DNA from: Mesostigma viride
Lineage: Eukaryota > Streptophyta > Mesostigmatophyceae > Mesostigmatales > Mesostigmataceae
NCBI GenBank assembly: GCA_009746045.1
Contig: RPFO01000368.1
Location: 151,501-215,500, forward strand
Direction: 5' to 3'
Length of the DNA: 64,000 nucleotides
Position 1 is the first letter of the stretch; each line of letters opens with the position of its first letter. A model generated the notes under the pieces. The model did not search any database. It saw only the letters and a list, made by a program, of their open reading frames with translations, and had not been told where the DNA came from. Of this stretch, positions 1-9,400 are shown in pieces. A program made the translations under genes and the position numbers.

Positions 1-368
1 CGATTCCGGATAGCCCAGTTTTTCATTCTTTGATCATCGCAATCGGTCGCTATATGCATGACTCCAACCTCAGCGTGGAGCGATGAAGACTGAGAAATGT
101 AGCAATTATACACATAAGCACGAGATTTTTCACAGATTTCTTTCTGAAACGATTGTTTTCGCAGCAAGAATGGGAAATGCCGTCTCCATAGCTCCACGAG
201 CTGACGACCTCGCCATCATACTAATGAAGTGAGTTGCATGTACTAATTATTCGCGTCGTTAGTGCTTTCGGATCGGATTTGGTCGGGTACGATTTGTCAC
301 TAATCAGTATCCGATCAGATTTCTCGGGTAAACCGTACTAATGAACCGAATTTTGTCACTAATTGAGG
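1..368. other. No recognisable feature
   Basis: No gene, RNA or repeat unit is recognisable here. Short direct similarities (ATCGGAT-type words near 270-320) are visible, but nothing can be assigned. Confidence 0.5.
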
Positions 369-615
369 GGTATTTCTTATTCCGGGGCCCAATGGCCGGC
401 GCCGCGCCAGACTCGCCCGCCTTTGGGCTTTGGGCGTCTTGGAATTTGGCTTTGGGCGTCTTGGAAGTTGGCTTTGGGCGTTTGCTCTTTTGGCAGATTT
501 CTACACTACACTGGTACTACGTAAAAAAGCACAGACTGGTGCGGCGTAACATTTTTAAACTTGGTAAAATTACCGCCGCACAGCCAGCCAGAACTGGACA
601 AGGTGATGGCCGCAA
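369..615 (+). repeat. Left copy of a ~250-bp inverted repeat pair
   Basis: This stretch recurs in reverse orientation at 13199-13458 with most bases matching by eye. Shared landmarks are GTATTTCTTATTCCGGGG, the GC-rich block around GGCCGGCGCCGCGCCAGAC, and a run of about 20-bp units containing TTTGGGCGTCTTGG. The two copies face each other across about 12.6 kb. They could be ends of a large element or two copies of a dispersed repeat. No target duplication was found at the outer edges, so the second reading is safer. The open frame through it is not supported as coding. Confidence 0.7.
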
Positions 616-904
616 GTAGTCGTTGCTGGGCTATCGTATTTGTAGCATGGGGCGTTTCACCGAGTCTACGGTTAGCATGATGGGGAGGATTCCTAACCTT
701 CATTATGTGGGTTAAGTAGGGGTGCTCATAGTGGCCGGTTTCCCTCGCTTCCTTGTAAACCAGGCTCTGTGTCAAGATCACAGACGACCGGGTAAGTAGT
801 TGTTCCAGTCTGTTCTAGTTTGTATGACGCCTGCTATTAGGCGTTCTTGTTATTGTCGTTCATCATCGCCGTGACCGTCGTGGCCAGCAGCGTGCTTTTT
901 TTAC

Positions 905-1092
905 ATACCCGGATGGTGTCGACTTGTTTATTGATAGCGCATTGGTGAATATCGCTGCATGGAGGAATATCGGCTACAACCCGCGGGAAAGTGCTGGCTC
1001 CAATGTGCTTTTTGTATGCAGGATGACGGCACTGCCAAGCCGGAGACGAATATGACGCTCGTTATAATGCCAGTCATTCAGACCGACTGCGC
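905..1092 (+). pseudogene. Duplicated exon fragment of the minus-strand gene at 6500-11873
   Basis: After a pyrimidine-rich stretch ending TATGCAG at 1017-1018, a short coding stretch reads DDGTAKPETNMTLVIMP and then QTDCA. It closely matches the exon at 9342-9488 on the opposite strand (DDCTAKPETLVIMP...QTDCA), including the acceptor position. The similarity stops at about 1092, where a 21-bp minisatellite starts abruptly, so the copy is broken. Upstream, 905-993 is open and could be a neighbouring exon, but it has no partner at the other locus. Read as a truncated inverted duplicate. Confidence 0.6.
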
Positions 1093-1520
1093 GACTAGTT
1101 GTGGGATACACGTTCCTGGTTGTGGGATGTGTTCCTTGTTTTGGGATACTTGTTCCTGGTTGTGGGATGCACTTTCCTGGTTGTGGGATGTGTTCCTGGT
1201 TGTGGGATACTTGTTCCTGGTGGTGGGAAATTCGTTCGTGGTTGTGGGATACATGTTCCTGGTTGTGGGAAACACGTTCCTGGTTGTAGGATACTTGTTC
1301 CTGGTTGTGGGATACACGTTCCTAGTTGTGGGATAGTCGTTCCTGGTTGTGGGATGCACGTTCCTGGTTGTGGGATGCACGTTCCTGGTTGTAGGATACT
1401 TGTTCTTGGTTGTGGGATACACGTTCCTAGTTCAGTTGTGGGATACTCGTTCCTGGTTGTGGGATGGGTTCCTGGTTGTGGGATAGTCGAGCCTAGTTGT
1501 GGGATGTGTTCCTGGTCCAA
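1083..1520. repeat. 21-bp minisatellite, first block
   Basis: About 20 imperfect copies of a 21-bp unit built on GTTCCTGGTTGTGGGATAC. Because 21 is a multiple of three, several frames stay open on both strands; those low-complexity frames are not genes. The same unit reappears at 4522-4683. Confidence 0.95.
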
Positions 1521-1530
1521 ATATAAAGGG

Positions 1531-1961
1531 GCACGGGCATTAGCGATAGCAGAGGGGGCTGGGGAATAACGTTAGCAGAGGGGCACGGGCACTAACGTTA
1601 GTGAAGGGGCACGGGCGCTAACGTTAGTGAAGGGGCACGGGCACTAACGTTAGCAGAGGGGGCTGGGCACTAACGTTAGTAAAGGAGCACGGGCACTAAC
1701 GTTAGCAGAGGGGCACGAGCACTAAAGTTTGTAAAGGGGCGCGGGCACTTACGTTAGCAGAGGGGGCTGGGGAATAACGTTAGTGAAGGGGCACGGGCAC
1801 TAACGTTAGCAGAGGGGGGGGAGGGGGGGGGCACTAACGTTAATAAAGGAGCACGGGCACTAACGTTAGCAGAGGGGCACGAGCACTAAAGTTTGTAAAG
1901 GGGCGCGGGCACTAACGTTAGCAGAGGGGGCTGGGGAATAACGTTAGTGAAGGGGGGTGGG
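1531..1961. repeat. 26-bp minisatellite with TAACGTTA core, first block
   Basis: Tandem units of about 26 bp (AGGGGCACGGGCACTAACGTTAGC type) each centred on the 8-bp palindrome TAACGTTA. Some units carry AAAGTTTG instead. The array is cut by two LINE fragments (1962-2221 and 2301-2572) and continues at 2222-2300 and 2573-2798. Confidence 0.9.
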
Positions 1962-2221
1962 ACTCTCCCGTCTTGGACTGCCATGCAGGACAAGACACGG
2001 CGGAAGAAGATTGTCAAGGCGCACACGCCCGACCCTGTGGGCAAGCCCCCTCCCCCCAAGCGGAGGAGGCGTTTTGATGAGTAGTGTAGTTAGTATTTTC
2101 TAGATAGCTTAGAGTTAGGATAGTTCGATCAGGCGGCTTCCTCCACCCCATCCATCACGGAATATGTGCTACATGATCTCCCCACGGAGGCATGTTATAA
2201 TTTAATTTAATTTAATTTTTT
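1962..2221 (+). mobile_element. 5'-truncated LINE (family X) 3' end with target duplication
   Basis: A 260-bp insertion inside the 26-bp minisatellite. It is flanked by the 12-bp duplication AAGGGGGGTGGG at 1950-1961 and 2222-2233. It begins in the last coding stretch of ORF2 (ending in a run of lysine and arginine, then FDE and a stop near 2084), continues through a short 3' UTR, and ends with the hairpin CTCCCCACGGAG and a TTTAA-type tail. The same C-terminus and 3' end occur at 17530-17795 (+) and 62483-62772 (-). Truncation, tail and duplication are the signature of target-primed reverse transcription. Confidence 0.88.
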
Positions 2222-2300
2222 AAGGGGGGTGGGCATTAACGATAACAGGGGGGGAGGGCACTTACGTTAGCAGAGGGGGCTGTGGACTAACGTTAGTAAA
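2222..2300. repeat. 26-bp minisatellite, middle block
   Basis: Short continuation of the TAACGTTA-centred array between the two LINE insertions. It includes one copy of each flanking target duplication. Confidence 0.8.
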
Positions 2301-2572
2301 TTAATTTATTAATTAATAGACACGTGACTGCGTCACGTGAGCATAAGTCCTCAGTGGGAGGGGAACATGGGATGGAATGGATGGTGTAAGCTATCTAGGT
2401 CCTAGTTACAGGGGTGTGGGCACCGCGGCCCGAATCGCTATGAATGCCATACTTGGTCACACGCGGAGCCCCCACAGGCTTGGGGGTGGTAGATCCTTCA
2501 TCACTACTTGCCATCTATCCTTGCGTACCATCTGCCTCCATATTACAGACAAACCAGGAGGCTGCCCGGGGC
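2301..2572 (-). mobile_element. Truncated LINE (family W) with target duplication
   Basis: A 272-bp insertion in reverse orientation flanked by CGTTAGTAAA at 2291-2300 and 2573-2582. On the minus strand it ends with the perfect inverted repeat CACGTGACGCAGTCACGTG and a TTAATTAA-type tail. The same 3' terminus is found at 19873-19926 on the + strand. No open frame is recognised inside. Confidence 0.75.
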
Positions 2573-2798
2573 CGTTAGTAAAGGGGGGAGGGAATTAACG
2601 ATAGTAGAGGGGGGAGGGGCACGTACTTACGTTAGCAGACGGGTGTGGGACCTTACGTTAACAGAGGGTGTGTGGGAATTAACGTTAGCCGAGGGGGTGG
2701 GCACTAACGTTAGCAGAGGGGTGTGGAAACTAACGTTAGCAGAGGGGTGTGGAAACTAACGTTAGCAGAGGGGGTGTGGGAATTAACGTTAGGGCCGC
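2573..2798. repeat. 26-bp minisatellite, last block
   Basis: Further divergent units with TAACGTTA or TTACGTTA cores. The block runs directly into the 82-bp array. Confidence 0.85.
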
Positions 2799-4521
2799 GC
2801 ACTGCCGGCAGTTACCACTCCCTGTGATGATTGCATGGCTGGCTTGTGGGTTCTTGCATGGGGTAGCACTGCCGGCAGTTACCACTCCTTGATGACTGCA
2901 TGTCCCCGGCTTGTGTGTTCTTGCATGGGGTGGCACTGCCGGCAGTTACCACTCCTTGTGATGACTGCATGTCCCCTTTATGCAAGGACGGCTTGTAGGG
3001 TCTTGCATGGCGTGGAACTGCCGGCAGTTACCGCTCCTTGTGATGACTGCATGTCCCCTTGACGCAAGGATGGCTTGTGGGTCTTGCATGGCGTGGCACT
3101 GCCGGCAGTTACCACTCCTTGTGATGACTGCATGTCCCCGGCTTGTGTCTTCTTGCATGGGTGGCACTGCCGGCAGTTACCACTCCTTGTGATGACTGCA
3201 TGTCCCCTTTATGCAAGGATGGCTTGTGGGGTCTTGCATGGGGTGGCACTGCCGGCAGTTACCGCTCCTTGTGATGACTGCATGTCCCCTTGACGCAAGG
3301 ATGGCTTGTGGGGTCTTGCATGGCGTGGCACTGCCGGCAGTTACCACTCCTTGTGATGACTGCATGACAGTCCCCGGCTTGTGTCTTCTTGCATGGGGTG
3401 GCACTGCCGGCAGTTACCACTCCTTGTGATGACTGCATGTCCCCTTTATGCAAGGATGGCTTGTGGGGTCTTGCATGGGGTGGCACTGCCGGCAGTTACC
3501 ACTCCTTGTGATGACTGCATGTCCCCTTGACGCAAGGATGGCTTGTGGGGTCTTGCATGGCGTGGCACTGCCGGCAGTTACCACTCCTTGTGATGACTGC
3601 ATGTCCCCTTGACGCAAGGATGGCTTGTGGGGTCTTGCATGGCGTGGCACTGCCGGCAGTTACCACTCCTTGTGATGACTGCATGTCCCCGGCTTGTGTC
3701 TTCTTGCATGGCGTGGCACTGCCGGCAGTTACCACTCCTTGTGATGACTGCATGTCCCCTTGCAAGGACGGCTTGTGGGTCTTGCATGGGTGGAACTGCC
3801 GGCAGTTACCACTCCTTGTGATGACTGCATGTCCCCTTTACGCAAGGATGGCTTGTGGGGTCTTGCATGGGGTGGCACTGCCGGCAGTTACCGCTCCTTG
3901 TGATGACTGCATGTCCCCTTGACGCAAGGATGGCTTGTGGGGTCTTGCATGGCGTGGCACTGCCGGCAGTTACCACTCCTTGTGATGACTGCATGACAGT
4001 CCCCGGCTTGTGTCTTCTTGCATGGGGTGGCACTGCCGGCAGTTACCACTCCTTGTGATGACTGCATGTCCCCTTTATGCAAGGATGGCTTGTGGGGTCT
4101 TGCATGGGGTGGCACTGCCGGCAGTTACCACTCCTTGTGATGACTGCATGTCCCCTTGACGCAAGGATGGCTTGTGGGGTCTTGCATGGCGTGGCACTGC
4201 CGGCAGTTACCACTCCTTGTGATGACTGCATGTCCCCTTGACGCAAGGATGGCTTGTGGGGTCTTGCATGGCGTGGCACTGCCGGCAGTTACCACTCCTT
4301 GTGATGACTGCATGTCCCCGGCTTGTGTCTTCTTGCATGGGGTGGCACTGCCGGCAGTTACCACTCCTTGTGATGACTGCATGTCCCCTTTATGCAAGGA
4401 CGGCTTGTAGGGTCTTGCATGGCGTGGAACTGCCGGCAGTTACCGCTCCTTGTGATGACTGCATGTCCCCTTGACGCAAGGATGGCTTGTGGGGTCTTGC
4501 ATGGGGTGGCACTGCCGGCAG
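2799..4521. repeat. 82-bp tandem repeat array, 23 units, with higher-order duplication
   Basis: Twenty-three units share the palindrome CTGCCGGCAG followed by TTACCACTCCTTGTGATGAC. The full unit is 82 bp. Shorter units lack the block around CCTTGACGCAAGGATGG, and some carry an extra ACAG. About 3177-3760 and 3806-4389 are near-identical at a 629-bp offset, so a multi-unit block was itself duplicated. The cysteine-rich open frames on both strands are by-products of the repeat. Confidence 0.93.
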
Positions 4522-4683
4522 AGGATACTTGTTCCTGGTTGTGGGATACACGTTCCTAGTTGTGGGATAGTCGTTCCTGGTTATGTGATACTTGTTCCTG
4601 GTGGTGGGAAACACGTTCCTGGTTGTGGGATACTCGTTCCTGGTTGTGGGATGCACGTTCCTGGTTGTGGGGTACTTGTTCCT
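4522..4683. repeat. 21-bp minisatellite, second block
   Basis: The GTTCCTGGTTGTGGGATAC unit returns immediately after the truncated last 82-bp unit, with 7-8 copies. The 26-bp and 82-bp arrays therefore look as if they arose or inserted inside a once continuous 21-bp array. Confidence 0.9.
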
Positions 4684-5066
4684 TCATTTCATGTTCGCCG
4701 TTATTCCTCCACGCACATCAAGATAGCTATTAAATATTCCCTTGTACATCTAATGATGCTACGTCTTGGCTATGCTCACATTACTTGCCCACGCTCCTTG
4801 TTATGATAAGCTCACATGGGTCTCATTGCACCCACATATCTTGCAGGATCGTTTAGCGTGTCCGATTGCAGCTGTGGCATTAATTAATTAATTAATTAGA
4901 CTCGTGCTCCCGTTTGGGAGTCACGCAGCTGTGGCATGCCTCTAGCATGAAGGAGAAAGGGGGTCTATGACCTTCCTTCCTGTTGTGCAAACAAAGGGAT
5001 GAAAGGCAGTTCGGGCTCCGTGACTCCCCAACGGGAGCACGAGTCTAATTAGTTAATTAATTAATT
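4684..5066 (+). mobile_element. LINE (family Z) 3' UTR remnant
   Basis: Closely resembles 60220-60487. Shared landmarks include TTACTTGCCCACGCTCCTTG, CTCACATGGGTCT, GCAGCTGTGGCATGCC and the terminal hairpin CTCCCCAACGGGAG followed by an AATTAATT tail (about 5020-5066). The 5' edge is near the end of the minisatellite. It is interrupted by the small reverse insertion at 4880-4924. Confidence 0.85.
4880..4924 (-). mobile_element. 45-bp LINE insertion with 12-bp target duplication
   Basis: The host 3' UTR is split at GCAGCTGTGGCA, which appears on both sides (4868-4879 and 4925-4936). The 45 bp between them is, on the minus strand, only the last part of a family Z element: GTGACTCCCAAACGGGAG, the following GCACGAG, and the TTAATTAA tail. 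It is an extremely 5'-truncated insertion that kept little beyond the 3' hairpin and tail. Confidence 0.85.
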
Positions 5067-6040
5067 ACCTACCTACCTGACCTACCTATCAAGTTCTAAC
5101 TAGCTCACTAGCTCACTAACTGACTAACTATTTTAACTAAGTAAGTACTAACTAACTACTAACTAAACAACCCCCGTTGCTCTGCCGAACTAAGTAGATG
5201 CCCTTCGATTAAAACGCACAAATCGTGAATGATGCAAGCTACCGTGCCGACGCACAATTGATTCTTGCCCCCCTACGCGTCTAAATCTTGTATTGTTGTC
5301 AGTAAGCGCTCAACGTGCATGGGGCTAGCTGCCCAAATATGAGATTCCACGGACAACACCGAAAATGAGAAACCACAGTAGCTACCAGCAAGTTACGAAC
5401 ACAGGACCTCCCTAAATCTAGTATCAAGTAACGTTATTTCCCCGTTTCGACGAACTTGGTCCATTCACAGGTCCATTCACATTTATAGCGGTGAATTAAT
5501 TGTCACACCTTGCTCAGGCAAAGTGCACCAAGTCCTAAAGCATGTCTCCCCATGTCATTCACTTAAATAAGGAAGGGAAATGTAAAGCCATGCAACGTGA
5601 AGCCGTATGAAAGGGCATAACCACCCAAATAATCAAGTTGGTACGTATAGTGTCAACCATGCGTGTCAGCCGTGCGTCGGTGTCTTCCGAAAACTATACA
5701 GCATATCAAGGAGACAACCATATAGTCATGCTTGATCAACCACCGCAAATTGAAACGCAAATTGAAAAATAATGTATCACAGGCTCAACCGGAACTCCCG
5801 ATCAACACGTCAGTACCACCCTCTGTAGGCAAGTCCATATCGAACGGACGTAACACCACTGAGAGACGGCGTATATAACTAACAAAGATAACCTGCCCCC
5901 CCCCGCCCCCAACAGGTAGGGAGCCCCTTGCAGCAGTAGAGAGGACCACGATAAAAACAAAGTAAGATAGCGGGTAATCATGAAGTAGACCTACGCATCC
6001 CATGACTATGCCACCACCAATTAGCTCCCCATTACGCAGT
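5067..6040. other. No recognisable gene; simple-sequence edge
   Basis: 5067-5170 is CTAACTAA/CTACCTAC-type simple sequence. The rest is unique DNA with a poly-C run near 5897-5911. No exon, RNA gene or repeat could be supported. Confidence 0.5.
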
Positions 6041-6050
6041 GAGAGTTACA

Positions 6051-6126
6051 TCATCTGGTGGGATTCGACCGACTAGCCAATCGGTGCAGGGGCTTACCAC
6101 CTCCATCAATTGAGCCACCTCCCCCC
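6051..6126 (-). other. tRNA-like sequence, possible SINE head
   Basis: On the minus strand, TGGCTCAATTGATGG resembles a tRNA A box and GGTCGAATCCC resembles a B box lacking one T, about 45 bp apart as in tRNAs. The acceptor stem does not close and the T stem is damaged, so this is not a functional tRNA. A tRNA pseudogene or the promoter end of a SINE are both possible. Confidence 0.3.
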
Positions 6127-6499
6127 AATGGTGGTTCCCCTGACTGCCTGGAGGACGGGCTTGCCGGGGCGGACGGCATCCAAGGCAGGACTCCCACCAC
6201 GAACAATTACACTCCCACTTGGTAGTGAGTAGGCCAACTAATGATAACACACACAAAGGATGCACACTACATACCGGAGCACCCTCACAGGCGTGCGCAG
6301 GGCGGGTCTACAACCCTCTACCCTACACTCCATCGCTGTGCAAGTTGCCACGTTTTTCTCAATAAAAGCTCCATAGAGGCCCTTTAGTGCTGGACATCTG
6401 TACCGGTATCGTTAATGGGTTAACACAACCGCGAGCAACTCTTCTTCAGCACTTGAGCCACAGGAGGATGTCGCACAGGTCGCGCTCGTTCGTCCCACG

Positions 6500-9400
6500 T
6501 CAGGTGTGGCGGTGTCTTCCCGGTATACCTGCTCCTTCTACCTCTAGGTCACGGCCTGCATGCATACAAAGGAAGACAAGAAGATATTATCGGACTTGGG
6601 AAGATGCCAAACACGCCCCTGGTAATAAACCCGCATTCTGCTAGGCGTATGTGTGTGCCATTCTTGACTTAGGTAAATTAACAAAAAAAAGTATACCGAT
6701 CGACATCATGTGTGGGTGCATGGTCATGTGTATTGGACAATTTGTGTGTGATTTCCTGTGAGCAAAAATATATGGCCATGTACAAAAAAGCAATCCGGCA
6801 TGTAGTTCAGGTAGAGAACAACTTACAAAAACTTAAATGATACTACAATCAAATGCGAGCAAATCAACAACATTGTTAGGTTGTTATTCATGTGTATAAA
6901 ACATACATCACGATTCACCTGTCAAGTCATCAATGCAGGTCCGGGCATCTTCCCGAACACCAAGAGAGGAGCTTTGACCTCCCACCATGACGTCAGGGTC
7001 TGCATGCATTCACAAAAAGACATTTATTTCCAAGGTTTTTATGTAAATTAGTTTAATACAGTAGTACATTCCTCAAAACCCGGCCTCTCCGCCAAGTTAT
7101 AGATTTACTACCTCGCTTTCTCAAAGCTGGCCTATCTCACGTTACCATAAATAGGTCCCAAGCGATCCCGAGCGTCATGTGAGCAAAACCATGTGGTAAA
7201 GACTTAAGGCGCATGTGTGTGTCGATGTCATTGCTTAATTAACAAGTGGGTATGTGTTTATCTTCACAGCAAGTAAATGTATGCGTGTTTGTTTTAAAAC
7301 GCATATGGCATGTCGTCAGCGATCCCACAAGCCTGGGGCAAGATTCTCACCTGTTAAGTTAACGCTCTCTCTGGTATCAGGCATTCCACCCCCTGCAGGA
7401 GTGCTTGGGCCTCCCTCCATGGTGTTAGGGACTGCATGCACAAAAAAAAAAAAACAATGGCATTGTCAACTTTGTTGTGATGTACTTGTTAGGGTAAACC
7501 GCAATCAATACAACATGCACATGCTCATATTGACTTCATCATTACAATCTAGAGCGGCTTATTTAAGTTGTATGGCTCACCATTCATCGGTTGTCGTGGT
7601 AAATTCTCTGAGAGCTTCTGTCGAAACCCAGCCCTCCGTTTGGAAGGTGCATTGGAGGCAGCATGGGTTGACGTCAGCTCCGGCATGTCCACTTCGTCCT
7701 TCTTCCGTTTGGCACTGCCTTTGTTGCATGCTCGCAAAACCACAGGGTCTTGTTGAATCGGCTTAGAGCCCGCTCTTCCCGAAAATTCATTTCCTTCGGC
7801 AATAGGCACAACTGTGCTCTCAGTCAAGATCCTACAACTTTCTACACAAGACGCTAACAAAACTTTTGCGGCCGTTTCCTTGGCAGTAAAGGAAGCCATC
7901 CTCCATGCCTGCGGTTCAGGAGTAAAGTGGAACGACATATGCATTGTAGTACATTGTGGACAACATGCCGAGGTTGGATTTCAGCATCGCACGCCAATAA
8001 GAACGAGCGTACGGCATGTTCATGAACCTGCCCTCAAAGCAGCACATCAATTTTGCCTGCACCAACACACATAACAACAACACAACAAAATGAAGCACAT
8101 CTTACTTACATTCCTCTACAATATCAAGTAATATTAGTGGGGTGGGGTGGGGGGAAGGAATTTATACAAATTACTATAAGCAACAAGACATGTATGTGGA
8201 GACACGCTATCGATTGGGGGTGGGGGGAATAATACAAGCCCTCGTGCATGCGATCCAATAACACTAACAAAGCATATACACGCTTTCACATTGCAAAATG
8301 TCCAGCTTGGCGACGTCCATGCATGGTATGCACATGGACATGCTGAGAGGTTCTTCCACACGTTAGATAAGTGTATACCCATGCACGTGCCCCCGTGCAT
8401 GTGCACATGCACACACGCATGCATACCAATGACAACACCATATGCATTCACTACTGTACCACAGACATGAGGCTCACTATAATTGTTCAAAAGCATATAC
8501 CAACTGCGATCGGCCACTGAACCACAGACATACGTTGTATCCTAAGATGTGAAAATCATAACAGTTCATCACAACTCATTAACCTATAACTCCTCCATGC
8601 CAACAACCGCCCCACTAGCCTGTTCACAACATATGTTGCTGTGATTTCTTGCTTGATAATAGCCGTGTTAGCCCAGGCACACTTACCTCGTTGCCAAGGC
8701 CAGGATGCTGCTTAGCTCGCTCGCCACCCTCCCAACCCTCCTGCCCCCTGCCCAACGAGTACACGGTGACGGGCCTGCTCATATCATCAAGCAAACTGCT
8801 CGAGATTGTTGCCGTGGAGTAGACCGGGCTGCTGCCCAGGAATGCCGCCGTGAAGTTGCGGGCGCACAGGGCCAAGGATCCCTTGGGCCCCGCCCAGGCG
8901 CCATACAGCAGGGCGGTGTCCGTAATCAACTGCCATGAAGAGCGCATGGAGTGGGCGAACACATTGCGTGTGGTGTTGCGCTGCGCGTGCAAGGGGGACG
9001 GTGACCCTGACGCTTCACTTAGCTCGCCACGCAAATTGGTGGTGCCAACAAGCTTTTGATATTTGTGATCATGGGAGGGGCAGACGGACAAACAAAGCAA
9101 TGAAACACGGATTCCACAATATATAATCAATCTAGAGTGCAGAGTAATCTAGAGTGTGACGAGAAGGACGGGCAAAAACCCGTACAGCAAGCACGTAATT
9201 CCCTATCTTCTCACTTACTTAAGTCTTTAACATGCTGCCCTGCTAAACCCTGTACCCTAGTAAACCCCGCACACTAGACAAAACCAGGCACGTGCACTGC
9301 AATATTGGGCAGGTTACAGCTGGCAACACGTCTTGGCTTGCCTGATACGCCGCCACGATGCGGCCGTCGACGAAAACCTCCAAGGTAGCCACGTTGCAAC

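Noticed and set aside
959-1569. Cysteine/tryptophan/glycine-rich frames and their antisense Thr/Pro frames
   Set aside because: They come from the 21-bp minisatellite and exist in several frames on both strands.
2799-4521. Regularly spaced palindromic repeats resembling CRISPR
   Set aside because: The sequence between the CTGCCGGCAG palindromes is itself repeated from unit to unit, so this is a minisatellite.
6051-6126. Functional tRNA gene
   Set aside because: A and B box resemblances exist, but the acceptor and T stems do not pair.
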